Shown here one piece after another: positions 25,669-34,647 of a stretch of DNA of 64,000 nucleotides. The notes under the pieces were generated by a model. It did not search any database, had not been told where the DNA came from, and saw only the letters and a list, made by a program, of their open reading frames with translations. Made by a program: the position numbers and the translations under genes. Source of the DNA: JANQJA01 sp047947185 (GTDB lineage: Bacteria; Pseudomonadota; Gammaproteobacteria; Pseudomonadales; Azotimanducaceae); NCBI GenBank assembly GCA_047947185.1, contig CP170502.1:1736001-1800000 (forward strand), read 5' to 3'. Within the stretch, counting starts at the first letter, position 1. Each line of letters opens with the position of its first letter.

Positions 25669-26772
25669 ATGAATGAGGCCAACATCAACGCACTGATCGC
25701 CGAGGTCCGGGAACGCGCTGACGAAATTGATGAGGGGGGCACATTACCCGCTGACCTTGCAACCCGACTGAAATCAGCCGGACTGTTTTCCCTGCTGCTG
25801 CCGGCGTCCCTGGGTGGGCCACAGATTCACTTCCCGGACTTTGTTCAGCTTGTCCAGTCTTTCGCCGAGGCTGATGCCAGTACCGCCTGGTGTATCAACC
25901 AGGGTTCGGTGCTTGCTACCCTGGCTGCGCGTATGCCCGTTGGGGTCGCCCGGCAGATCTGGCACGCGCCTGAGGTGGCCATCGCCAACGGCCCCCCAAT
26001 GGACTGTGTACTTCGGACCGAAACTGACCCGCCGCAACTCACTGGCCAGTGGATCTTCAGCAGCGGCATCAACCATGCTGACTACCTGGCCGGGGTGGCA
26101 AGGCGTGATGATGGTGTCTCATGCTGGTGTTTCTTTCCGACGGAACAGGCGGAGATCAATAGCCACTGGCCCGTCAACGGACTACGTGGGACAGCCAGTT
26201 ACAGTTTTGCCGTCAAACAACTGCCGGTTCAACAGGGGCTTGTGTTGCCAATGAGTGAACCGCCAACCGGCGCGCCGCTTTACCACATCCCGATGAACCT
26301 GATGTTTGCCTGCGGTTTTGCTGCCGTGTCACTGGGCGTTGCCAGGGCGGCCATTACGTTTACTATTGAGCGCGTCAAATCCAAGATCAAACGCTTCCAG
26401 AACCACCCGATGGCTGAAGACCAGGTCATCCAGGCCGAGATAGGTAAAGCCGAGGCGGATTACCTGGCGGCACACGCCCTGCTCCACGGGGCCGTTGCTG
26501 ACATCTGGCGGGAGATCGAAACACCACTTGACCTTGACGAACGGATGAAACTGCGGCTTGCCGCCACTCACGCGCTGCGAATGGGTAAAACCTGCACCGA
26601 CCGTATGTACGACCTTTGCAGTACTGACAGTATATTTAAGGGGAATGACATACAGCGTCGCTTCCAGGATGCCCATGTCATCAGCCAACACCTGCAGGGA
26701 CGCCCAGAGAATTACCAGCTTGCAGGCCGGTACTTGTTAGACCTGCCAATAGATAGGACAATGATCTCCTGA
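25669..26772 (+). CDS. Acyl-CoA-dehydrogenase-fold flavin monooxygenase (group D type)
   Basis: 367 aa. The fold is acyl-CoA dehydrogenase-like, but the motifs match the two-component flavin monooxygenase/hydroxylase branch (HsaA/HpaB-like): LLLPASLGGPQIHFPDF, ADASTAWCINQGSV, WIFSSGINHADYLAGVA and the C-terminal CSTDSIFKGNDIQRRFQDAHVISQH. Such enzymes hydroxylate aromatic or steroid-derived rings using reduced flavin from a separate reductase. It is coupled by close spacing to the carboxyltransferase gene. A plain dehydrogenase is the alternative. Confidence 0.8.
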   Translation: MNEANINALIAEVRERADEIDEGGTLPADLATRLKSAGLFSLLLPASLGGPQIHFPDFVQLVQSFAEADASTAWCINQGSVLATLAARMPVGVARQIWHAPEVAIANGPPMDCVLRTETDPPQLTGQWIFSSGINHADYLAGVARRDDGVSCWCFFPTEQAEINSHWPVNGLRGTASYSFAVKQLPVQQGLVLPMSEPPTGAPLYHIPMNLMFACGFAAVSLGVARAAITFTIERVKSKIKRFQNHPMAEDQVIQAEIGKAEADYLAAHALLHGAVADIWREIETPLDLDERMKLRLAATHALRMGKTCTDRMYDLCSTDSIFKGNDIQRRFQDAHVISQHLQGRPENYQLAGRYLLDLPIDRTMIS

Positions 26773-26796
26773 TTATCTTGTTGAGGGAGAAGATGC

Positions 26797-27219
26797 ATGA
26801 AGCCACTACTGGTTACGCTACTCACCCTGCTGATCCTGGGGACCCAGCCACTCAACGCAGAGGAAACCGACGCGCCAAAGGTCAACCTGCAGGATCCCTA
26901 TTTTGTCTCGCTCATGAACATCGGGCTGCGCAAGGACCAGACAGATAAATTCAAGACATTGATGAACGAGTACGCAATGGCGCGCGGCAAGATTGTCGAC
27001 CGGGAGCGTCGTCGCAACAGCCCGGATCTGCCAGGTCGTATCAGTCGCGCACAGGTCAAAGCCAAGAAAAACTACGAGAAGAAGATCGCGAAGTTGCTCG
27101 ACGCTGACCAGCTTACCCGCTTTGATGCCTTTCACGCTGAGCTCGATAAACTGCTGATGAAGCGGGAAGCGCTGACAGAAAATAACGAAGCCGAGAACGT
27201 GTTCCCGCGCAATACCTGA
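26797..27219 (+). CDS. Small exported protein, unknown function
   Basis: 140 aa with a signal peptide (residues 1-21, LGTQPLNAEE). The mature part is charged and helical, with KNYEKKIAKLLDADQLTRFDAFHAELDKLL near the C-terminus. This pattern resembles periplasmic proteins in which a 'L...Q..RF' helix follows a long coil. It begins 24 nt after the monooxygenase gene with a GAGGGAGA site. No named family is recognised. Confidence 0.65.
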   Translation: MKPLLVTLLTLLILGTQPLNAEETDAPKVNLQDPYFVSLMNIGLRKDQTDKFKTLMNEYAMARGKIVDRERRRNSPDLPGRISRAQVKAKKNYEKKIAKLLDADQLTRFDAFHAELDKLLMKREALTENNEAENVFPRNT

Positions 27220-27231
27220 CGACACCTTTGC

Positions 27232-27862
27232 TGTCATTTCGACCGGAGCGGCATCCCTGTCATTTCGACCGGAGCGGCGCAGCCGCGGAGCGGAGAAATC
27301 TCGTACTGTGAAAATCGAGGCCCCTCCACTACGGTCGGGACGACGACGATGGGGCGGTCGGGACGACGACGGTGGGCGGTCAGGACGACGGGCCTCTTTG
27401 TCATTTCGACCGGAGCGGCGCAGCCGCGGAGCGGAGAAATCTCGTAGTGTGAAAACCGAGGTCCCTCCACTACGGTCGGGACGACGACGATGGGGCGGTC
27501 GGGACGACGACGGTGGGCGGTCAGGACGACGGTGCCTCTGTGTCATTTCGACCGGAGCGGCGCAGCCGCGGAGCGGAGAAATCTCGTAGTGCAAAAAACG
27601 AGGTCCCTCCACTACGGTCGGGACGACGACGGTGGGACGGTCGGGGCGACGACGGTGGGCGGTCAGGACGACGGTGCCTCTGTGTCGTTTCGACCGGAGC
27701 GGCGCAGCCGCGGAGCGGAGAAATCTCGTACTGCAAAAAACGAGGTCCCTCCACTACGGTCGGGACGACGACGGTGGGACGGTCGGGACGACGACGATGG
27801 GACGGTCGGGACGACGACGGGGGGCGGTCGGAAAGACGACGGTGGGGGCGGAGTAGCCCCCG
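27232..27862. repeat. Tandem array of four ~141 bp GC-rich repeats
   Basis: Unit starts (TGTC[A/G]TTTCGACCGGAGCG) fall at 27258, 27399, 27541 and 27683, a period of 141-142 nt, with a truncated start at 27232. Each unit has a palindromic core (GGAGCGGCGCAGCCGCGGAG flanked by TTTC/GAAA), then CTCCACTACGGTCGGGACG and short GGTCGGGACGACGACG sub-repeats. The last unit is extended by extra sub-repeats. It fills the gap between convergent genes ending at 27219 and 27864. Apparent open frames are repeat artefacts. Confidence 0.9.
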
Positions 27863-27863
27863 A

Positions 27864-28922
27864 CTAACCCCGGGTCACAGGTTTGATACCCGCAACTGCG
27901 ATTAGCGACTCCACGCAGTCGCGAATCGACGTATCAAGCGAACGGAACTCGATATCGGTCACCGCGCGAATGCGATCATTGCGCAACTCGACCTTGTCCC
28001 AGACCGCGCGCAGTTCTGCCTCCCGGGCCTGAATTCGCTCCGGAAACTTGTCAATCGGCGCTGTCACCCTGAAATTCAGCTCGGGCAACAGTCGGTCGAT
28101 GCTGGCACAGATGTCTTCCACCCTGCGCATGTCGGTAGACCAGGCGATGTAACGTTCGCCGTTTTCAACATACACACTTTCCAGCAGCCTGATGTGGCAC
28201 TCGGCATCATCGCGCACATCCACCGTCATCCAGGGCCGGTAGGCACCACTCTGCTCGTACTCACCCAGCAGCATGGTTTCAATATTGTGTTGCCAGGGGC
28301 CGAAGTCTTTCTGGTGGGCTGACAGTATCGGGCCAACATTATCAGCCGGGCATACGGTAATGGCGTCCCACTCGCCGCTTTCTTCCGCGGCATCGGAAAA
28401 CACCCGCTGGGCAAGCACCTTGCCCATGGAATAGCCCTGCCCCTTCTCCGGCGTGCGCCTCGGATTCTGCTCATCCGGGTAACGATCTTCATAACACACC
28501 GGTCGCCTTTCCAGTTCGTGGATGTCCGCCTCAGAAATCACCGCGGCAATACTTGAGGTCACAATCACCCGGCTGACGGTCCCGGACGCGTTGACACTGT
28601 TGATAATGTGATCGCAAACGCGCCTGACGTAATCCTGGTCGTTGTAGGTGCTCACGTGGGAAACGTGACAGACGCCGTGGCACCCCTTGAATATCTCGTC
28701 AAAACAGCCGTCGTTGTCGAGGTCCGCCGAATGGAGTGTCAGGCGGCCCGAGCCGTAACCGGGCATGGCTTTCAGAAACCCGGTTTTCCGGTTGTCTTCC
28801 ACATCCCGCACGCAGGCACGCACGCGGTAACCTTTCTCGAGCAGAAGCCGGACCACCCAACTGCCAATAAACCCCGCCGCGCCGGTAACTGCAACGGTGC
28901 CTCCTTTTGGAACTGGTGCCAT
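27864..28922 (-). CDS. NAD(P)-dependent epimerase/reductase, extended SDR
   Basis: 352 aa extended short-chain dehydrogenase. It has the nucleotide motif TGAAGFIGS near the N-terminus (residues 14-22), VIVTSSIAAVI for the catalytic Ser region and YSMGK as YxxxK. It resembles dihydroflavonol/cinnamoyl-CoA reductase-like enzymes that reduce a carbonyl or act on a sugar-like substrate. GGGAGA precedes the ATG at 28922. It follows the amidohydrolase at 38 nt on the same strand. Its 3' end abuts the repeat array. Confidence 0.82.
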   Translation of the reverse strand: MAPVPKGGTVAVTGAAGFIGSWVVRLLLEKGYRVRACVRDVEDNRKTGFLKAMPGYGSGRLTLHSADLDNDGCFDEIFKGCHGVCHVSHVSTYNDQDYVRRVCDHIINSVNASGTVSRVIVTSSIAAVISEADIHELERRPVCYEDRYPDEQNPRRTPEKGQGYSMGKVLAQRVFSDAAEESGEWDAITVCPADNVGPILSAHQKDFGPWQHNIETMLLGEYEQSGAYRPWMTVDVRDDAECHIRLLESVYVENGERYIAWSTDMRRVEDICASIDRLLPELNFRVTAPIDKFPERIQAREAELRAVWDKVELRNDRIRAVTDIEFRSLDTSIRDCVESLIAVAGIKPVTRG

Positions 28923-28960
28923 CGTCTTTTCTCCCTCTTTTCCTGTTGTTGCAAGTTTGG

Positions 28961-30130
28961 TTAACGGACGCGATCCATGGCGGCGCCCATCAGGTCTTCG
29001 AAATTAGTGCGATAAAACGCGTCTTTTTCCTGTTCGGTGCAACCGGCCTCCTCCAGACTTGCCTCAAACCGCTTGAGCGGGTTGCGACCACCTTCGGTGT
29101 GCGGGTAATCAGAGCTGAAGAGGCAGACCTCCGGGCCGGCATTTTTCACGACCCAGCCAGCAGGCTCGTGGGGATAGGGTGTCACGCGTATCTGGCGCCG
29201 CACGTATTCGCTGGGTTTCAGTGACAGTTGCTGCAGCCGCGTCTCGTTTTTCCTGAATGCCTCTGCCGCGGAGTCCATGGAGCGCATCCAGCCTGGCACC
29301 CAGGCTGCGCCCATTTCGATCACCCCAAATTTCAGCCGCGGAAAACGCTCAAACACACCATCAAAAATCATGGTGGCCAGTGATTGCATGGGGGACTCGG
29401 AAATATACATGTAACTCACGGAGGTAAAGTTGCCATCACCGCCGATAAAATCCTTGACCGGCGGCAGCCCGTTTTCCTTGTACATCGGGTCCATCGGTTT
29501 GCCACCACCCACGTGAAACACCACAGGAATGCCTGCTTCCTGGGCACGGGCCCAGAGCCCATCCAGGCCAACGTGGCTGGGGGCATGCGTCTTGGGACAG
29601 GCTGACGGGATCATGATGGCTGCCGCGCCCATACTGATGGCGGAATCAGTTTCTGCCACTGCCCGGTCGATATCGCAGAGCGGCACATGCAATACCGGCA
29701 GCAGGCGCCGGTCGACACTGCAGAAGTCGATCATCGCACGGTTGTGTGCCCGGGCCACCGCAAACGCGGCCTCAACGTCGCCGCTCCGGTCACTGGCTGC
29801 AAGCGGCCGCAACCCGGCCGTCGTAAACACCAGCTGGCTTGCGACGCCCAGGAAGTCGACAGCGGCGGGCCGCTCCTCCTTCACAAAAGCACCCAGTGCG
29901 CTGAACCCCTTGCGCAAGGTCACTTCTTCCTCGTTACGCGCCTGGTAGTCAGGATCCTGATACTTTTCGCGCACGCTGTTGATGTGGGCCAACACTTTCT
30001 CGCTGGCAGGCCCGAGGTAGCGACTGAGGCGCTCACGCTGGCTGCTGTCGACAAAAGCCTCTATCCAGTCAGGCGCTTCATACACATGGGCATCAGCATC
30101 ATGGACAACGCGGTCAGTGATATATGGCAT
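28961..30130 (-). CDS. Amidohydrolase-2 family metal-dependent hydrolase
   Basis: 389 aa TIM-barrel hydrolase of the amidohydrolase-2 (ACMSD-like) group. Metal ligands are visible as HDADAHVYE at the N-terminus, VVFHVGGG in the middle and the Asp of FSSDYPHTEGG near the C-terminus. These enzymes decarboxylate or hydrolyse acids, often in catabolic clusters. The ATG at 30130 has GGAGGGA upstream; longer in-frame versions reaching 30253 lack the site. It is divergent from the acyl-CoA dehydrogenase at 30302 and precedes the SDR gene. Confidence 0.85.
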   Translation of the reverse strand: MPYITDRVVHDADAHVYEAPDWIEAFVDSSQRERLSRYLGPASEKVLAHINSVREKYQDPDYQARNEEEVTLRKGFSALGAFVKEERPAAVDFLGVASQLVFTTAGLRPLAASDRSGDVEAAFAVARAHNRAMIDFCSVDRRLLPVLHVPLCDIDRAVAETDSAISMGAAAIMIPSACPKTHAPSHVGLDGLWARAQEAGIPVVFHVGGGKPMDPMYKENGLPPVKDFIGGDGNFTSVSYMYISESPMQSLATMIFDGVFERFPRLKFGVIEMGAAWVPGWMRSMDSAAEAFRKNETRLQQLSLKPSEYVRRQIRVTPYPHEPAGWVVKNAGPEVCLFSSDYPHTEGGRNPLKRFEASLEEAGCTEQEKDAFYRTNFEDLMGAAMDRVR

Positions 30131-30301
30131 GACATCTCCCTCCAAGCGCAAGATACGGGCTTCCAAACTATCGAATTCACCTGAAAGACACAATGCGCAA
30201 TTGCCCGGCATCACCCTATCACGCGGATTGATGGTCGTGGCGTCAGGCGGCAAAAGGCTTTACCTTTAGCATTCCACACTGAAGAACAAAGGGAGTATTT
30301 C

Positions 30302-31552
30302 ATGCCAGATCTCGCCGCCGACCTCTTTCAGCTCGCCATGAGCGCAGAGGCCCAGCCACTGATGGATGCCGTGCAGAAGCACATCGAGGAAAACGTTGTT
30401 CCCATCACCGAAGAGTTTTATGCCCTGGACAAGGAAAAGACCGATCGCTGGTCCTGGCATCCACGCCAGTTGGAACTGCTTGAGGGTGCCAAGAACAAGG
30501 CCAAGGAGTCCGGCCTGTGGAACTTCTTTCTGCCCGAATACAACGAGATTGGCCAGGGCCTGACCAACCTGGACTACGCCTATATCGCCGCGGAACTGGG
30601 TAAGTACAGCCTGGCTTCCGAAACGCTGAACTGCAGCGCCCCGGACACCGGCAACATGGAAGTGCTGGAGCGCGTCGGTACCGAGGCACAGAAGGAGCAA
30701 TGGCTGAAACCCCTGCTGAACGGTGAAATCCGTTCGGCATTTGCCATGACCGAACCCGGCCTGCCGTCTTCCGACGCCAAGAACATCAGCACCAGTGCTG
30801 TGCTCGACGGTGACGAGTGGGTCATCAACGGCGAGAAATACTATATCTCCGGCGCCGGCGATCCGCGCTGCAAGATCATGATCACCATGGTCAAAACCGA
30901 CCCGGATGCCGCTCCGAGCCGTCAGCAGTCACAAATCCTGGTCCCCAAGGATACTCCGGGGGTTGAGATTATTGAGGGTATGCAGGTGTTTGGTGAGGAT
31001 CACGCCCCGCGTGGCCACATGCACATCAAATTCAACAACGTGCGCGTGCCGAAAGACAACATCCTGCTGGGTGAAGGACGCGGGTTTGAGATATCCCAGC
31101 TCCGCCTGGGTCCCGGTCGGATACACCACTGCATGCGCTCTATCGGCAAGGCAGAGAAAGCCCTGGAACTGATGGTGAAGCGCTCCGCAACCCGCGTTGC
31201 CTTCGGCAAACCGATTGCCAAACTGGGCAAGAACCTGGAAGTCATCTCGCGCGCCCGGATCGACATAGACGCCATGCGTCTGATGGTCCTGCAGGCGGCC
31301 AAAGCCATGGATGTCCTTGGCAACAAGGAAGCGCGGGTGTACGTCAGCGCGGTCAAGGCCATGGTGCCCGAGAAAGTCTGCCGCATTATCGACGAGGCCA
31401 TCCAGATGCACGGCGCAACCGGTATCTCCCAGTGGACACCGCTGGCTGGCATGTATACCGACATGCGCCACCTGCGCTTTGCAGACGGCCCGGATGAGGT
31501 CCATCACATGGTGGTAGGCCGAAACGAGGTCCAGAAGTACGGGCTCTGGTAG
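30302..31552 (+). CDS. Acyl-CoA dehydrogenase family protein
   Basis: 416 aa. Motifs: AFAMTEPGLPSSDAKN, WVINGEKYYISGAGDPRCK, the GPGRIHHCMRSIG helix and the C-terminal FADGPDEVHHMVV. It is of the same ACAD10/11-like branch as the genes at 474 and 43696. FAD-dependent alpha-beta desaturation of an acyl-CoA is expected. GGGAG precedes the ATG at 30302. It stands alone, divergent from the amidohydrolase operon. Confidence 0.92.
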   Translation: MPDLAADLFQLAMSAEAQPLMDAVQKHIEENVVPITEEFYALDKEKTDRWSWHPRQLELLEGAKNKAKESGLWNFFLPEYNEIGQGLTNLDYAYIAAELGKYSLASETLNCSAPDTGNMEVLERVGTEAQKEQWLKPLLNGEIRSAFAMTEPGLPSSDAKNISTSAVLDGDEWVINGEKYYISGAGDPRCKIMITMVKTDPDAAPSRQQSQILVPKDTPGVEIIEGMQVFGEDHAPRGHMHIKFNNVRVPKDNILLGEGRGFEISQLRLGPGRIHHCMRSIGKAEKALELMVKRSATRVAFGKPIAKLGKNLEVISRARIDIDAMRLMVLQAAKAMDVLGNKEARVYVSAVKAMVPEKVCRIIDEAIQMHGATGISQWTPLAGMYTDMRHLRFADGPDEVHHMVVGRNEVQKYGLW

Positions 31553-31592
31553 ACGATCAGCGCCGGATTGGAACCGGGTTCAACCGGGCCAG

Positions 31593-32723
31593 TCAGGCTA
31601 CTCCCGCCAGGAAATCCAGCAGCAGCCGGTTCACACGGGCCGGCTGCTCCTGCTGGACCCAGTGCCCAGCCCCTGCCACCACCGTCACCCCGCGCATGTC
31701 ACTGCAGGCCTTTTCCTGCATTCGTGCCAGGGCACCCGGTGACTGGTACATACCCCAGTCTGCCGCACCGGCAACATAAGCCGCGGGCACATCAATGGTT
31801 CGACCCGCAAACAGCGCAAGATCTGCCGACAGGGCAGGATCGGTAGAGCACCGGTACCAGTTCAACCCACCCTGAAAACCCGTACGCTGGTAGGCGTCCA
31901 CGTAAACGGCCAATGCCTCATCCGGCAGCCAACTGGCCGGCGCAATGTCTGTTGCCAGCGCTGCCGTGGTTTCCGGCATGGTCCGGTCCAGGTCCATGAC
32001 GTAATACCGCGGCAGGGCGGCCATGGCCTCCGGCGTCCAGCCGGCGAGTTCGTGCGGCTGGTTGGCGGTCCAGTCAGCACTCTTGACGTGGTAATACTCC
32101 CGCAGGAACTGGTGCAGCCCTTGCGGTGAATGCAGCAGGTCCCCTTCAGCCGCGGGTGTGGCGAAGTACCACTGGTAGTGTTTGCGGGGTGGGTCAAGTT
32201 CCGCCAGAGCGGCCATCAGTGACCCGCTTCGACCACCGGATGAGTGTGTCTTTGGCATCTCTGGCGCACCCGCAAAAGGTGCACTCATCAGCATCACGCG
32301 CTCAAAGACATCCGGCCAAATCAGCGCACACCAGGCTGCCACCGGCGAGCCAAAGTCGTGGCCCACCACGGCAGCCATAGTGCGATATCCCAGGTTCGAA
32401 ACCAGCTGGACCGCGTCCGTGACCAGGTTCAGCATTCGAAACAGGCTGAGATTGCATGCATACTGCCGATCCCAGCCCGTGGTGCCGCCATAACCACGCT
32501 GGTCTGGCGCAATTGCGTGATAACCCGCCTCAGCCAGCGCAACCAGCTGGTGCCGCCAGCTATAGGCCAGCTCAGGAAAGCCGTGCAGCAGGAGCACAGC
32601 GGGACGGCCTGGCACCTCAAAGCCCGCCTCAAGGATATGCATATCAAGTCCGTTAACACCAGGGACCTGGCGGGCGCGGATTCGCGGGTCAAGGTTTGCC
32701 TCGCCAAACGGCTGACTGGTCAT
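31593..32723 (-). CDS. Epoxide-hydrolase-like alpha/beta hydrolase 2
   Basis: 376 aa. HGFPELAYSW (from residue 47), nucleophile Asp123 in GHDFGSPVAAW, the acid loop GAADWGMY and the catalytic His in GAGHWVQQE. This is the same architecture as the hydrolase at 2389, and both contain YHA.APD.RGYG. It probably opens an epoxide or cleaves a related bond. AGGGGAAAC lies before the ATG at 32723. It is convergent with the acyl-CoA dehydrogenase and divergent from the membrane protein at 32854. Confidence 0.85.
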   Translation of the reverse strand: MTSQPFGEANLDPRIRARQVPGVNGLDMHILEAGFEVPGRPAVLLLHGFPELAYSWRHQLVALAEAGYHAIAPDQRGYGGTTGWDRQYACNLSLFRMLNLVTDAVQLVSNLGYRTMAAVVGHDFGSPVAAWCALIWPDVFERVMLMSAPFAGAPEMPKTHSSGGRSGSLMAALAELDPPRKHYQWYFATPAAEGDLLHSPQGLHQFLREYYHVKSADWTANQPHELAGWTPEAMAALPRYYVMDLDRTMPETTAALATDIAPASWLPDEALAVYVDAYQRTGFQGGLNWYRCSTDPALSADLALFAGRTIDVPAAYVAGAADWGMYQSPGALARMQEKACSDMRGVTVVAGAGHWVQQEQPARVNRLLLDFLAGVA

Positions 32724-32853
32724 CTGTTTCCCCTGGTTACTTAAAGCTTGCTTACGATTGGTGTCAGCGGCAAAGCGCCCACATGTCTCTGGTCACCAGC
32801 GTCGGTGGCAGGTATGGTGGCCCGCAAACTTCCAGAGAATAACGCGCCCACCC

Positions 32854-34578
32854 GTGCAGCTCAAAAGACTCTATTTCCCACTGGCCCTGGTGTCCGCCAT
32901 CGCCTGCTGGCTGGTGGTGACAACAGATCTACTGCCAGATCAGGATAACCTGCTGGCAGCCGACTACGGCTATTTCCTGCCGCACCTGCTGAATGGTTAC
33001 TACTGGTTTCTCGGCAACGGCCTCACGGTACCCTGGTTTACACCGGCGCAATGTGCCGGTATTCCCCAGTTCGCCAATCCACAGTCCCTTTACTATTCAG
33101 TGCCACAATTTCTTACGCTGCTGTTCGACCCGCTGGCCGCGGTCCAGATGACTTTTTTCCTGTTTGCCATCATCGGCTTCTGTGGTGCCTGGCTGCTCGC
33201 AGGGCAACTCGGCATGACACACCTGGTGCGCTGTTTTGCGGGCTTTGCCTTTATGTTGAACGGGCTCTATCTGTCGCGCATGCTGACGGGGCACCTGAGT
33301 TTCCACACCTTCATGCTGTTGCCAGTCCTGTTGTACCTACTGCTCGCCGGCCGCGGTCGCTGGCTGTTTACCCTGCTCGCTGGCCTGGTTTTCGCCTATT
33401 TCATTCACGCCGGTGCCACCGTGGTGATTGTCCCTTACCTGGTGGCCATAGCGGTGATGCTGTTGTTTACCGATGCCGACCGCCACGCCTGGCTGCGGAC
33501 CGGCCTCGCCGGGCTGCTGGGCCTCGCGCTCTCACTTGGCAAGCTGGTGGCGGCCCTCTACTTCAATGCCCAGTTCCCGCGCGACTTTTATCTCCTCCCC
33601 GGGGCGGAAGGCCCGCTGGCGTCAATCTACCTGGCCGCACGGGGACTCTTTCTGCCGTTGCCGGACAGCGCGGCCAGCAGCCTGATTGCCAACACGTCAT
33701 TTACCATTTCCGGTACCGAACTCAACTATGGCGTGGGCCTGGTCCCGCTGGTGATCATAGTCACTGGCCTGGTCATACGCAGGCCCGGGTTCACCAGGGT
33801 CCGGCTTCAGCCGCGCCACCTGGCGCTGCTGGTGCTGTTGCTGCTCCCGGTTGTAGTCAACACCTGGTGGCCACCACTGACGGACCTGCTGAAGCGCCTG
33901 CCCTATTTCCAAACCACAACGTCCCTGTTCCGCTGGTACCTGGTCTACATCTTGCCCGTGATTGTCATTGCGGCCATGTATCTCCAGAGGCTGCCCTCAC
34001 CCTGGCACAAGCCGCTGACGATCCTTGCCATCGCGGGTCTCATGGCCGGCAGCCTGATTTCACCCCCACCCGGGGAAACGGCACGGCCCTATCGCCCGTT
34101 CATTATTGTAAGTGCTTACTACGCGGCAAAATCAGCCCAGGAAGCACCGCCCGTCACACGTGTCATGGACTCCCTGCAGGATGGCAAACGCCTCTGGTTA
34201 CCCGGTGCAGGTGACGCCCTGGCGGGCGGCGGTTCCCAGTTAGCCTGCAATGAGCCGCTGTTTGGCTACCGGCTGGAGCAGTTTCGCTTCAACAACGTGT
34301 TTCCTGGCAGCATCTACGCCACGCCCGAAGGTGATTTCAACTTCTACCGGCCGGAGTGTTTCATCTTCCCCGGGGCTAACCGCTGCGAGGCTGCCGACCG
34401 TTTTTCGGCCTCCGACAGGGCCCGGCTGGAGGCGTTTGCCGGCTACCGGCCCATTGCGTTTGCGCGACCCATGCCGCAGCGGGTTGCGGATCTGGTGAGC
34501 CTCGGCGCGCTGCTGCTGCTTCTGCCCGGCCTTGTGATCACGCTTTACCGGGAGATAAAGAAGGGGCAGCACCTTTAG
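32854..34578 (+). CDS. Polytopic membrane protein, unknown function
   Basis: About 574 aa with roughly ten to twelve hydrophobic helices and a C-terminal soluble part (about residues 420-540: LQDGKRLWLPGAGDALAGGG and later), then a last helix. The topology, with an ADYGYFLPHLLNGYYWF segment after the first helix, resembles large GT-C-like or YfhO-like membrane proteins that use lipid-linked sugars. I cannot assign it. I chose the GTG at 32854, which begins just before the first helix; an in-frame TTG at 32758 would add 32 residues with no ribosome binding site. Confidence 0.6.
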   Translation: MQLKRLYFPLALVSAIACWLVVTTDLLPDQDNLLAADYGYFLPHLLNGYYWFLGNGLTVPWFTPAQCAGIPQFANPQSLYYSVPQFLTLLFDPLAAVQMTFFLFAIIGFCGAWLLAGQLGMTHLVRCFAGFAFMLNGLYLSRMLTGHLSFHTFMLLPVLLYLLLAGRGRWLFTLLAGLVFAYFIHAGATVVIVPYLVAIAVMLLFTDADRHAWLRTGLAGLLGLALSLGKLVAALYFNAQFPRDFYLLPGAEGPLASIYLAARGLFLPLPDSAASSLIANTSFTISGTELNYGVGLVPLVIIVTGLVIRRPGFTRVRLQPRHLALLVLLLLPVVVNTWWPPLTDLLKRLPYFQTTTSLFRWYLVYILPVIVIAAMYLQRLPSPWHKPLTILAIAGLMAGSLISPPPGETARPYRPFIIVSAYYAAKSAQEAPPVTRVMDSLQDGKRLWLPGAGDALAGGGSQLACNEPLFGYRLEQFRFNNVFPGSIYATPEGDFNFYRPECFIFPGANRCEAADRFSASDRARLEAFAGYRPIAFARPMPQRVADLVSLGALLLLLPGLVITLYREIKKGQHL

Positions 34579-34647
34579 CTGAGCGCAATTTCTTGGCACA
34601 CTGCGGTACCAGCACAAATGGTCACTAAAAAAACACAGGGAGATTTC

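Noticed and set aside
27308..27905. Several open frames of 75-130 codons across the 27 kb repeat array
   Set aside because: They arise from stop-free GC-rich tandem repeats, occur in several frames on both strands and translate to the same repeated peptide.
33051..34214. 387-codon plus-strand open frame in another frame of the membrane protein gene
   Set aside because: Arg/Pro-rich translation typical of a shadow frame; the overlapping frame encodes a clear polytopic membrane protein.
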